A stretch of DNA of 64,000 bases from Panax quinquefolius (lineage: Eukaryota; Streptophyta; Magnoliopsida; Apiales; Araliaceae): NCBI GenBank assembly GCA_020205615.1, contig CM035164.1, positions 3,499,501 to 3,563,500 of the forward strand, read 5' to 3'. The position numbers and the translations under genes were made by a program. Positions 35,143 through 45,725 of this stretch are shown here, piece after piece (position 1 is the stretch's first letter; every line of letters begins with the position of its first letter). The notes under the pieces were generated by a model that was given only the letters and a program-made list of their open reading frames with translations, ran no database searches and was not told the origin of the DNA.

Positions 35143-35907
35143 CTACTTTCCATTGTTGAGAATGTAGCATGCACAACCGAAAACATGAAAGTAGCTGACA
35201 TTTGGCTTTCTTCCTTTCCACAGTTCGTAGGGCATCTTCTTGATCGTAGAGTGTATCAGTGATCTGTTCTGCGTGTAGCATGCAGTGTTGACAGCTTCTG
35301 CCCAGAAGTATTCAGGCAGATGAGCTGCTGCTAGTAGAGTTCTTCCAGCCTCTATCAAGGTTCTATTCTTTCTTTCAGCTACTCCATTTTGTTGAGGAGT
35401 TCGTGGAGCTGAAAAGTTATGACTGATGCCATTGTCTGAGCAGAACTGGTCCATTTCTGAGAAGTCGAATTCTCTGCCATGATCACTCCTTATGGCCTTA
35501 ATTTTCTCTCCTTTCTCGTTCATCATCAGTCTAAATATCTTGATTAATTGGGAGCTCGATTCATCCTTTGAAGTTAGGAAGAATACCCATGTGAATCTGG
35601 TGTAGTCATCGATTATAACTAGAGAGTATCTTTTTCCTCCAAGACTAGTTGTTGGAATTGGCCCAAATAGATCCATGTGAAGCAACTGCAGGGGCTCGTC
35701 GATAGAGTTGGCAGTTTTGCTCTTGAATGAGCTTCTGGTTTGCTTTCCAAACTGACAGACATTGCATGGCCTCTCTTTTACGAAGTTAAACTTAGGTAGG
35801 CCTGCAACAAAATCTTTTGATGCCAGTTTGGACATACTTTTGAAGTTTAAGTCGACAATGAAAAATGCATGCCATAGCTCATTTCTTGGATGCTTTGCGG
35901 AAAACAT
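35143..35907 (-). pseudogene. C1 integrase
   Basis: 254 open codons. The zinc-binding module is partly damaged: LWHAFFIVDLNFKSM lacks the second His context, while the CNVCQFGKQTR Cys pair is kept. The core has the catalytic Asp in LLHMDLFGPI, the second Asp in IRSDHGREF and the Glu in TPQQNGVAERKNRTL. The DDE triad is therefore intact. LPEYFWAEAVNTACY and YFHVFGCACYILNNG follow. It stops at 35143 with a TAG in a continuous frame. Confidence 0.92.
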
Positions 35908-36300
35908 ATTGTCTCGTCTGAAAGCTTAGTTGACCAAGATTCACTGTGTAGACATTTCCTTCTCTTGTCCCTTAATTTGTGCATAAATGGATGTATTCAA
36001 ATCTCGACTTGACATTGGTTGTTGAGGAATGTTACTTGATGACCCTTGTCGCAGAGTTGGTGATGTGTAGAAGGTAGTGTTGGAAACCTTCCACATATGC
36101 TACTTTCTTTGACGATCTTGCACCATTGCCCAGTGAGCCATATCCTCTTGTCTTGCCTGGCCGTTGTCTCCAAAGATGGTGAGGGACCCTCCTTCTCTAT
36201 GTAGTTAGATAGAAGGGCTTTGTTCCCGGTCATGTGCCTTGAGCATCCACTGTCCAGATACCATGTAGTGATCGTGTAGCTCTTTTCCTGTCAAAACATT
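35908..36300 (-). pseudogene. C1 aspartic protease, frameshifted
   Basis: WYLDSGCSRHMTGNKALL with the active-site DSG is near 36240-36275. Soon after, the frame shifts at the GPSPSL stretch, and further shifts and stops follow up to the integrase start. It lies between gag and integrase as in all copia elements. Confidence 0.85.
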
Positions 36301-36306
36301 TAACCT

Positions 36307-38378
36307 TCATTTTGGTACCCATATTTGCATGGGTCCTTCTTTGTTAGTACCTTTGAGGACCCAAATCTGTTTAATCTTGGGTCTTATATGCATGGAATTA
36401 GAATAACACTTGGTAGCCTTGTGACCATATTTATTGCATATAATACATCTAGTATGATGCATGCATGTGTGTGTATGATGATTCATCCTCCATTTGGACT
36501 TGTGTGGTTTTTTAGTTGTCCTTCTACTAAACTGATTCTCATTCTTCCACATGTCCTTGGATTTCATAAATAGTGATGAGTGTGCCTTACATCTACTGTA
36601 CCTTCCCAGTTGATTCGTAGAGTTGGTCTTGCTTGACTCTACGATTCTTCGAGGTTGGTGAGTAGAGATTAGGTTACTCTTCTCTTTTATGAATCCCAGG
36701 CCAGCATGAGATCCTTTACTCCTTTGAGTATGAATGGAGACAGTAGAACAAGGTTGAACTTGTTCTTCCTTCTGTGAGGATTTCACAAAGGTAATGGTTC
36801 TACTAAAATTTGAGGCATTACTAGTGCTAGTTTCCTTTGTCTTTTCCATACATGGCTCTGAGATGGATTCCCCAAAGCCTAAGCCTGTTCTATCGAATGT
36901 ACTTCTTTGACTAGAGAGCAGGGATTCCATGGATGATGAGGATTTGTTCAATGCAGAGATAGTCTTTTCTAGTTCCTCAATTTTAGAGGTTAGATTAGAC
37001 TCTCTTTGTGCATTGAGTGTGTTTGTCTGTTTTAAGGTCTCATTCTCAGCCTCAAGCTTGGAGAGAAGATTAGTACTTAGAAGGGATGTTTCAAGTTCTT
37101 CTTGAACTTTCTTCTTCTCCTCTTGAAGAAGTGAATGATCCTTAGACAAAACTCTGAACCACTTCATGTATTGATGTAGATCAGTGGTTATGCCATGCAG
37201 AGCAGTTCTTAAATCATTTGTGTCTACATCAGGCGAGTTGAAGTCAAATATCTTATCGAGACTTACATCATTTATGTTGAGGTTTGTTTGTCCTTTGCTT
37301 GTTTGGTCATTAGGCACAGATTAGCCATTTGTGGTTCTTCATCATCTCCGGAGTCAGCATTGGAGTCATTGTCTGAATCACTCCACGATCCTCCAGCTAC
37401 CAAGCCTTTATCTCTCTTCTAAGGCCTTTTGTTGCCTTTGTATTCCTTCTTTGCATGTGTTTTCTTCTTTAATTCTTCTCTTAGAGGTTTGTTGCAGTTG
37501 ACAATGAAGTGGCCAGGCTTCTTGCAGTTGTAGCATAGATCATTCATTTGCTCCTGGCTGCTGTAATTGCTGACCTTCTTTGGCTTGCTGGGTTTGCCTT
37601 GACGCATGAACCTTCTTAATCTTTTCACCAGCATAGCAAGGTCTTCATCATCGTCCTCATCATAATCAGAGTCAATCTCAATGTTGACCTTTGATGCACT
37701 TTTAGTTGCCTTGAGAGCAACACCCTTATCCTTCCTTCTTCCTTCTGATAGGGTTTCAGCTCGTTGAGTCAGCTCCAGTTCGTATGTCAGGAGATTGCCA
37801 TATAGTTGTTGAACTGTCATCTCGTGAAGATTCTTTGACTCTCTTATAGCAATGGTTTTGGCATCCCACTTGCTCGGTAGGGCTCTCATGAACTTTATGA
37901 TCAGATCTTTGTTAGGATAGATCTTCCCATATGCTCGTAGAGAGTTGAGCAGAACGTTGAATCTCTCATAGGTGGTAGTCACGTTTTCTCCTTGAACATG
38001 AGCAAACATCTCATACTGTTTTTTCAGGAGAGATTGTTTGTTTTCTCTGACTTCTTCAGTTCCTTCGTGCATGATCAACAATACTTCCCAAACCTCCTTA
38101 GCTATTTTGTTGTTGATAACGTTTTTGAACAGATCGTCTTCTAAGGATTGGAACAGGATGTTCTTGGCCTTTTTGTCAAGTTGGACAGCTCTCTTCTCGT
38201 TGTCTGTCCACTCTTCTTTAACCTTGATTTGTATTCTGTTTGGATCATCAGTGGTTGGTGCAAGCTTCGTTGGAATATAGGGTCCATTTTGAATGGTCTC
38301 AAATAGATCTTCATCTATTGAGTCCATGTATGCTTGCATCCTGACTTTCCAGTTTGTAAATTTATCATTGTTGCACAT
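36307..38378 (-). pseudogene. C1 gag (Sirevirus-type, long)
   Basis: The start MCNNDKFTNWKVRMQAYMDS is typical of copia gag. The capsid-like UBN2/RVT gag segment (EVWEVLLIMHEGTEEVRENK, FNVLLNSLRAYGKIY) is followed by an acidic run and a first knuckle CYNCKKPGHFIVNC (37500-37541). A TAG at 37419 and a frameshift near 37320 lead to the second frame. That frame holds a long coiled coil (about 36950-37200), a second CCHC knuckle (CIICNKYGHKATKC, near 36440) and the ending QIWVPK. About 690 codons in all, which suits Sirevirus gag. Confidence 0.88.
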
Positions 38379-38463
38379 TGGTGGCTTCTTTGCCTCCTCC
38401 TGCTTCTAGATTAAGCTTATGCGTGTGCCATTGGATCTACTAAAGCGTGTGGTTTGTATAATA

Positions 38464-38483
38464 GAACACCTTTCGATACAAAT
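38464..38483 (-). other. C1 probable primer binding site
   Basis: On the minus strand TTTGTATCGAAAGG starts next to the 5' LTR end. It is similar to, but not the same as, the TGGTATCAGAGC initiator-Met site. It could be a mutated or miscalled copy, or a different primer. Confidence 0.45.
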
Positions 38484-39249
38484 TGTTAGTTCTAGTAGGC
38501 ACAATAGTTATCAAGAAGGGGGGGGGTTGAATAGATATTTAAAAAATCTTTTCGTTTTAAACTTGTTAGTTAATGATGATTAACACTTAGCGGAATTTAT
38601 GTTTGTTTTAATCTCTCTTGCAAAGTAGTGGAGTTATGAGAGTGAGGCAGTTATAGCAGTTATGGCGGATATAGCAGTTATAGTATGAATGTAAAAGACA
38701 TAGTCGTTTTAAGTGGTTCGAGCACTTAAAGCTCTGTCCACTCTTCTACTCAACGGTAGAAATCCACTAAGGATGTCTTTTACAACTTCCGAATCACACG
38801 ATTCCTTCTAGACCAGGTGATCTAGGAACTTCTTGAGTTCACTCTTGAACTCTTCAAGTCCAATGAGACTTGGTTCTCTTACGATTCACTTAGAACTCTT
38901 CAAGTCCAGCAGACTTGGTACTCTTCTTCAGTTGATTGATAGATGTTGAGTTCTTGATGGTTGCTACTCAGTTGCTGTTTAAGAACTTGTTCGAAAGAAC
39001 TGAGTAGCTGAGCAAGCTTTGCAATTTCTCAGATCGTAGAGTTGAGCTTTTAGAGTTGTTCACATTGTTTGTTCAATGCTTGCTTGTTCTTACACTCATT
39101 TGCTTGATTTGCATATATGTGATCTTTAAAACTATCCGTTGGATCCATCCGTTGAAGCATTAAATGCATTTGACTTTTTTGTTCTTTGATGGAGACATTT
39201 CTGCACATCTTCTGAACTGTATTCTGGTCCATTGACACTTCATACTGCT
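38484..39249 (-). repeat. C1 5' LTR, first part
   Basis: Matches 25272-26040 of the other LTR. It is interrupted at 39249 by G5; the rest is at 48287-49046. Compared with the 3' LTR it has GCAGTTAT where that copy has GCGATTAT, and other CAG/CTG differences. Confidence 0.92.
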
Positions 39250-41809
39250 TGTGAGACCCCATATTTTATCAATAAAGATTTAAATTTTGTCGAAATAATT
39301 TTTAATATTATGGTGTGAATTTGAGATAATATTATAGTTGTGGGTAGTATTTATAAATTTTGCAAAGTATGCAAGTTGTTATAAAATATTCGTTTGGTCG
39401 GGAATATTCTTTTTTTTAGGAATATTAAATGCAACTACTCAATCATTGGTGGACCCCACAATGTAATTATTATCGGATTGAAAAACGACAAAAATATTTT
39501 ATAAAAATAACGGTACGAGGTATTCTGAATTAAAACTGTTGAACTACCCGGTGGTAAAGAAATGCGATGTCTGGCGTGGTTGCATAGTAGCACACGGTAT
39601 TGATTATTGATGCTTACGTGAGAAGTCACTTTCGGCTATGCTCAATTATTTCTACGATAATTCTTTGCATCATATCTCTTATATTATTGATTCAATTATT
39701 GTCACGATATCATCTCATATAATATGTTATATTATTAATTGAGGCGACAAGTTATAAATAATTAATAATTTTGAAAGATTAAAAATGTGTTGATTAAAAA
39801 TAAAATGATTTGTGGTAATATTTATTCAATCCTTAATGTATATAAAGAGTCATTATATGGACGTTTGTGGTAAGTTTGATTATTTTATGGGGGCCATATG
39901 TCATTATCTAAGAGTCTCTTCACAATAATAGTAATTACCCTTGTGAATAGTAATTACCTTCGTCGATAGTAATTACCTTTACCAGACGTCAAACCACTTG
40001 CCGTTTTCACATTCAGGCGATCCGAACCACTTGTCGTTTCACATTCACGAGCGTTGAATCACTTTTCTTTTCACATCACCGATTAAATCGAGCCACTTGC
40101 CTTTTCACATGGTAGGTTTCTAAGCTAGAAATCTTCTATAAATAGAGGCCTAGTGCTTCATTATTTTCACGAATTCAATTTGAACTCTGAGAGAGAAACT
40201 ATAGAGAGAAAGAAGAAAAGTATTCTCGCTACTTCACCTTGCCAATATTCGAGTTCTTCTAAGGTAGGGAATATTATTTGTTGTACCGTAAGAGGTGTTA
40301 TTCTTTCTTATTCATGAAGAGAACTGTTGTTATTCCATTGCTTATTATTACATTGAATAACTTGTAAAAGTGGTATACCCTATACATAACTTTGTATCAT
40401 GCGGCATACTCTATACTTGGTGAAATCCTTATATTATTCCATTCTTATTTATTACATTGGAATAACTTTTGTATCTGTGAATCCCCTATACTTGGTGATC
40501 TCCTTACATTATTCCATTCTTTATTATTACTGTTGGAATATCACATACGTGTGTTTTACAGGACTGGTTCCATTGTTTATTATTCCGCATTTATTATTAC
40601 ATTGGAATATCACATGCATGTGTTTTACAGGACTGGTTCCATTGTTTATTATTCAAAGCATTTAATATTACATTGGATCATCCATCGATTGTGAATTTCA
40701 CCGACACGTTCCGATTATTATTATTACATTGGAATAACTTTTATACATCTGCAATCTTTGCATGCATGGTGATTTCTTTTGTTATTCCATTCTTTATTAT
40801 ACTCAGGTTGGTTAAATCTTTGACTTCTATACTCCATGAAATTAGTGGAATATCCTTGATATTTGTGCTTCATCCATAGATTTTCATGGAAATATTCTTC
40901 CGATCATTCTTGAATTTTACTCTACAAAAGCAAAGTATCATTTTGACAATTTGGGACGTTAATAATTCTTGGATAAAATAATTCTTGAACTTGTTTTATT
41001 GAATTATTATGTCATTGTCATCATCCTCATGTTATATTATGTTATCTTGACTTACGTGTATAGATGAACTTAGTATGATTATGACCGAGGATCATTCGGT
41101 ATAATCATGGCTTGTTATAAATGATGTGATAAAAGTCCTCGGTGGCACAGAATGCGGTGATGGATAATTTTTGGTATGATTATGACCGGGGGTGATTCGG
41201 TATAGTCATGACCATTGATAATTTGATGAATATCCTTGGCCGTAGTAGTGAGGGTGATTCGATGATGTGGATTATTTATTAAAGTGAGTCTCAATTTATA
41301 ATGATGATGAAAACCCTTTTAAAACCTAAAAGATAGTAGACTTTATTCTCTACTTGACTCTTTTAATGGATTGCTTATTCAATGCGCAGTTAAACTTGTT
41401 GTCTATTGTATTTTATCGGTTTAACAACTTTGTTGAAGGCTAATGATAAATTATTACGCATTATCTTAGTCATAATATTTCTTCTTGGGCTAGTTGAGCT
41501 CACCCTTTCTTTCACTTTATTCTCTTGAAAATGAGAACATAAATTTGAGACGAGTCGAGGAGCGGAGTAATGGTCCGAGAGGATAGCATTAGTAGTCCTC
41601 ACTATTACGTGAAATAGTGTGATAATAGTAGTAATGAGGACTCCTTTTGAGTTTGTATAATATCTAGTAGACAATATTTGTATTCAAACTCACGATTTAT
41701 ATCGTATTGTTATACCCGACATTATATTAGTAAGTTGTATTTGAATTTATGTACCATGTAAGTGGCGACCCAAGATGGGTGACGTATAACTAATTTTGGG
41801 GGCGTCACA
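39250..41809 (+). repeat. G5 5' LTR
   Basis: TATA box at 40136-40145. GTAATTACC and CCACTTGCC repeats lie upstream (39920-40110). GGAATA/TTTATTATT arrays are at about 40390-40800, hairpin repeats at about 41050-41260, and U5 inverted repeats at 41594-41690. It lacks the GGAAAG...CTTTCC U3 module found in G1, G2, G4 and G7. Confidence 0.92.
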
Positions 41810-41811
41810 GT

Positions 41812-41823
41812 TGGTATCAGAGC
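41812..41823 (+). other. G5 primer binding site
   Basis: TGGTATCAGAGC, an exact initiator-Met tRNA primer site, starts two bases after the 5' LTR. Confidence 0.93.
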
Positions 41824-41996
41824 TTAGGGATATGATCCCTGGCTAAGATGTGAGAATAGTACTAGGAGGGGAGAGACGGGGAATATCTTCGCTAGTATGA
41901 CCTACCTAAGTTTATTTGGTATTTGATTGGTCGGTCAAAGTATAGTGATAATATGTTGCATGTCAATTAACCCTTATTTTGTGGCAGTGTTTGGAA

Positions 41997-42143
41997 ATGG
42001 CAGCTGAAAATATTCACAATGGAGTGAATGTGACCGTTGTGACACCTTTAATCACTAATCGAGTTAATGCGATTCGACGCGAGGAACAAATTAGAGATAT
42101 CCACGTAGTGAATGAAGAACTAATTGTTGCACCCCTGAGCTAG
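41997..42143 (+). pseudogene. G5 gag N-terminus
   Basis: 48 codons (MAAENIHNGVNVTVVTPLIT...) match the first part of G4 gag (49782) in sequence and in leader position. It ends at a TAG; the capsid part that should follow is missing. A neighbouring frame continues at once as the acidic frame. Confidence 0.75.
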
Positions 42144-42409
42144 TTGCGAGAGTATCACCGGAGAGTGAGGAAGAAGAGGAGGAAGAAGAGGAACACGAGG
42201 AGAATTGGTTAGAAGAAGTTTATGATCAAAACTTAGAATTACAAAATCGTGTTAAGTGTGAGCTAGAAGAACAAGTTGAAGAACGCGGCAAGCGATTCGT
42301 GGAACAAAGGGATACAACAATTCAAAATTGGGTTACCCGATATGTGATGCTCGAACAAAATCACGCTTTGGCGGGGTGTAAGATATTAAAGTTGGAATCG
42401 AGAAATTAA
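42119..42409 (+). pseudogene. G5 acidic, helical frame replacing gag capsid
   Basis: About 90 codons with a run of Glu (SPESEEEEEEEEHEENWLEE) are followed by a charged, probably coiled-coil stretch (LEEQVEERGKRFVEQRDTT, then WVTRYVMLEQNHALAG). More charged, Glu/Arg-rich pieces follow in other frames to about 42710 (NLEEETSERRRRIGDAWVKG, MIQIMDRECEEALKGGMYL). It is not alignable by eye to any gag capsid in the window. It could be a captured host fragment or a second gag lineage. I do not recognise a family. Confidence 0.5.
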
Positions 42410-42769
42410 AAAATCAAAGATCAATTTGGAAGAAGAAACAAGCGAGCGAAGAAGGAGAATAGGCGATGCATGGGTAAAAGGCGCACTGCTAGCGTTGATA
42501 GTGTAGAAAAAAGGCGTCCGATCGATAAAGCGAAAATAGATGAAATGGACTTTGCTTTTTGGACAACAATTGGGAGAACCCAACATCAATTTGGAATTAC
42601 CACATGCATAGCGGTCAACCCGAATTCGATATGGATCGGAGAATAATGATTCAAATCATGGATCGGGAATGTGAAGAAGCACTTAAGGGTGGAATGTACC
42701 TATAGTAAAGTCAAACTTCGGTAATTTAAGCGAGGCGTTTATTGAGAAAACCCGAGAACGAAGTTATTA

Positions 42770-43470
42770 CGGGTAAATTAATTATAAATTATTACTGAAG
42801 TCTATACTTTATTCAATACAAGTTCTACCCACTCTTTTATTCTACCTAGTTGTGTTCAATGTTTAAATTTGACTCCGGAAAAATTAGACTTTGATTTTTC
42901 TATTGAAACTTTGTTGGGAGAAACCTTCAATACCTCCACTGTTTATTAATCTTGTTGTTTCAAATAAACACTTTCACGATCTTATCTCTTTGAAAATACT
43001 TGCCTTTGAGGTAATTTTTGAAAATGATTGATTAACTACTCATTATTCTTTTTGTAAGGTTGTTAGCTTTCATATTCTAACCAACTTTGTTATCTGAATT
43101 CAAAGTAACCAAACCCTAAAGTTAATCACTTTGTTATATCAAGCCATAAGTAAAGAGCCCAGATCCTTTCGTTGTTGACTTCCTTGTGTGAAATGCAAAA
43201 GCCGGACTTTACGTAAGGCGACGTCGTGGATGAAGATGGCAAGTTGATATGTATCATTGTGAGGTGTTATCGAGTTAAGGGATAGAAGTCACAGTTAGTA
43301 TTAATGTGACGTCTTATCCAAGTCTTGACGAGAGTAATGATTTTGAATGATATTTCTATCATTAATAAATTTCTTGGCGTATTCTTGAAGTCTTCCTAGC
43401 CTACCCCGAGCGTGAAATCGAATTTTGTATTGACCCCAATCTGAAAAACCCATTTCTTAAACCCTCAAAT
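42770..43470 (+). pseudogene. G5 decayed protease and protease-RT linker
   Basis: Similarity to G4 and G1 resumes here: a protease start (LNLTPEKLDFDFSIETLLGE near 42865-42930) whose DTG is changed, pieces of the second protease motif, and the linker to RT up to about 43470 (matching the reverse complement of 3720-3960). No intact frame. RT does not follow. Confidence 0.7.
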
Positions 43471-44560
43471 ATTTCTTCAACTAAAAGGATCTGCTTACGT
43501 GGATTATGATGAAAGTCATAATAAAAGGATAGAAGCCCGATGAAAATCATGGGTATATGAAGTGTTAGTAAATTTTAAGATGAGTTATGTTGGTTAGTAT
43601 GAGAAAATATGAAAGTTTCTTAGAAATCACAAAGAGTTGAAAATCGATTTTGGTGAAAAACGCGTAACATGAAATTCAATTGACCATATCTCCTATTATA
43701 TTTTGAATTTTTGAGTGTGGTCAAGTCCTAGAGTTAGATCTATGAGTTACCTAACTAATCTAAGTGGAATTACTGGAAAAGGTGTTGTAGATTTTTGTGT
43801 GGACTGATTTTAGCAAAGGAGTGCAAAGTTGCAAAAAAGCGAAAAAAGCTACGCCATAATTTTAGACGGGCTGTTTCGGCCACTTAAATTATGAGAAAAT
43901 TCTGGCCTTTAGGGACTTGAAGGTATATGGTATAAAGTACCTCCTGTCCAAAAATGAGCTCATTCGACTTAAAATGAGCAAGTTATGACTATTTCAATAT
44001 TTAGGTTTTTCCGAAAAAACGCTATAACCCGGAGTTCTATAACTCAGATGACCATGAAATTTAAACTAGAAGCTCACGTTAACATGTGTAAGGTCCTGCC
44101 AAGATTTGGGAATTTTGGAATTAAACTTGAGGTAGCTAATTTCTTAAGGAATTAATTAGAAATTGATTTTTGAAAAATAGTAAATGAATTTTAAAAATTC
44201 CGAAAAATATATTTTCATTATGGGACTATATTATGCTAAAACTCAGAAAAGAAATATTTTTGGGACTGATTTGGTATTTTCATAAAAATAGTTTAATTAC
44301 TGAACATATGAGTTAAATATGTTATGTGAAGTAACAAAGTTGAAAATAGGATTTTATGGCTGAGAATCCTATATAGAATATATGCATATTTTTTTGATGA
44401 GGATTTGATAATTGGTGATGATATCTTATGAGTATGGCATTTTGGATGATTAAATGCATTATATGGTAAAGCGTAAACAATTGAGATAAATTGTTTATAA
44501 ATTTAAGAAGTGATTAAAATATTGTTATAATATTAATGATATTAGATTATGAGATTATTA
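43471..44560 (+). other. G5 non-coding interior, unassigned
   Basis: No long frame. The sequence has phrases such as GACCATATCTCC, AAAACGCTATAACCCGGAG and ACTCAGATGACCATGAAAT, which look like part of another plant gypsy LTR or leader. I cannot place it in a family. Confidence 0.4.
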
Positions 44561-45660
44561 AGTGATTGATAACATGGGGATATTCTTGAATCTGGATAAA
44601 TTATATTATAAATGTTTAATATTTATCCTTTATCTCATTTGATTGATTCTTTATATCGTTATCCTCATGTTTATATTATGTTGAAAGTCATCTCATGGCA
44701 CAGAAGTGCATAGATGGACTTGGTATGATTATGACCGAGGATTGTTAGGTATAATCATAACCGTAATTGAAAACACGATTATCTTTGGTAGTAGTGCATG
44801 GATAATTTGTGGTCGTGATACTAATGAATACACGATTATCTTTGGTAGTAGTGCATGGATAATTTGTGGTCGTGATACTAATGAATACACGATTATCTTT
44901 GGTAGTAGTGCAAGGATAATTTATGGTCGTGATACTTAATGAATACACGATTATCTTTGGTACGTAGTGCATGGATAATTTGTGGTCGTGATACTAATGA
45001 ATACACGATTATCTTTGGTAGTAGTGCATGGATAATTTGTGGTCGTGATACTTAATGAATACACGATTATCTTTGGTCAGTAGTGCATGGATAATTTGTG
45101 GTCGTGATACTAATGAATACACGATTATCTTTGGTAGTAGTGCATGGATAATTTGTGGTCGTGATACTAATGAATACACGATTATCTTTGGTAGTAGTGC
45201 ATGGATAATTTGTGGTCGTGATACTTAATGAATACACGATTATCTTTGGTAGTAGTGCATGGATAATTAAGTGGTCGTGATACTTAATGAATATCCTTGG
45301 CTTTTGTAGTGCGGGGATGATTCGATGATATGGATTAATTATTGAAATGAGTCTCAAAGAATGAAATATTAATTCATGGATGTGGTAAAAAGTCATCTTT
45401 GGTAGTAGTAGACTTGGTATGATTATGACGAGGATTATTCTATTATAATCATGATAAATAGAATGAAAACACGAATATCCTTGGCGATGGTGCATGGATA
45501 ATTCGTGGTCGTGATACTATTAAGTCTGCGTCTCGATTATTGGTTTTTGATTTGTATATCTTTGGCACAGTAGTGCAAAGATGAATTGTGAATAAATATC
45601 TTTGGTCGGATTGCAAAGATGAATTTAATGTTTTCAACGATAAAGGTATTCAAGGTATCC
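44561..45660 (+). repeat. LTR-like R segment inside G5 with nine tandem hairpin repeats
   Basis: 44,590-44,760 resembles the R region of the family B LTRs (compare 62200-62330). From 44768 to about 45290 a 57-59-bp unit containing ATTATCTTTGG...GCATGGATAAT is repeated nine times, followed by more diverged hairpin copies (45290-45620). Open frames here give repeating peptides only because the DNA repeats. Confidence 0.8.
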
Positions 45661-45689
45661 TCACCTATTTATCATACCGGTATCGTACC

Positions 45690-45725
45690 CTAATTTCGAG
45701 GGCGAAATTCCATAAGGAGGGAGAT
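45690..45725 (+). other. G5 pol 3' tail and polypurine tract
   Basis: TAATTTCGAGGGCGAAATTC and then ATAAGGAGGGAGAT match the 3' end of gypsy pol plus polypurine tract in G1 and G2 (reverse complement of 561-600 and 10000-10040). They directly precede the 3' LTR. Confidence 0.8.

Noticed and set aside
41390..41674. Minus-strand frames in U5 (also 47888-48148, 14892-15161, 7546-7743)
   Set aside because: They recur in every LTR because the LTR is conserved; they are antisense to the element, without start context, and vary in frame.
44768..45290. Regularly spaced repeats that look CRISPR-like
   Set aside because: Units are contiguous 57-59-bp tandem repeats with no unique spacers and no cas genes, in a plant retroelement.
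44706..45495. Open frames giving tandem-repeat peptides (NYPCTTTKDNRVFISITT and similar) on both strands
   Set aside because: They come from the DNA repeat, whose unit is often a multiple of three and lacks stops; no start context or family.
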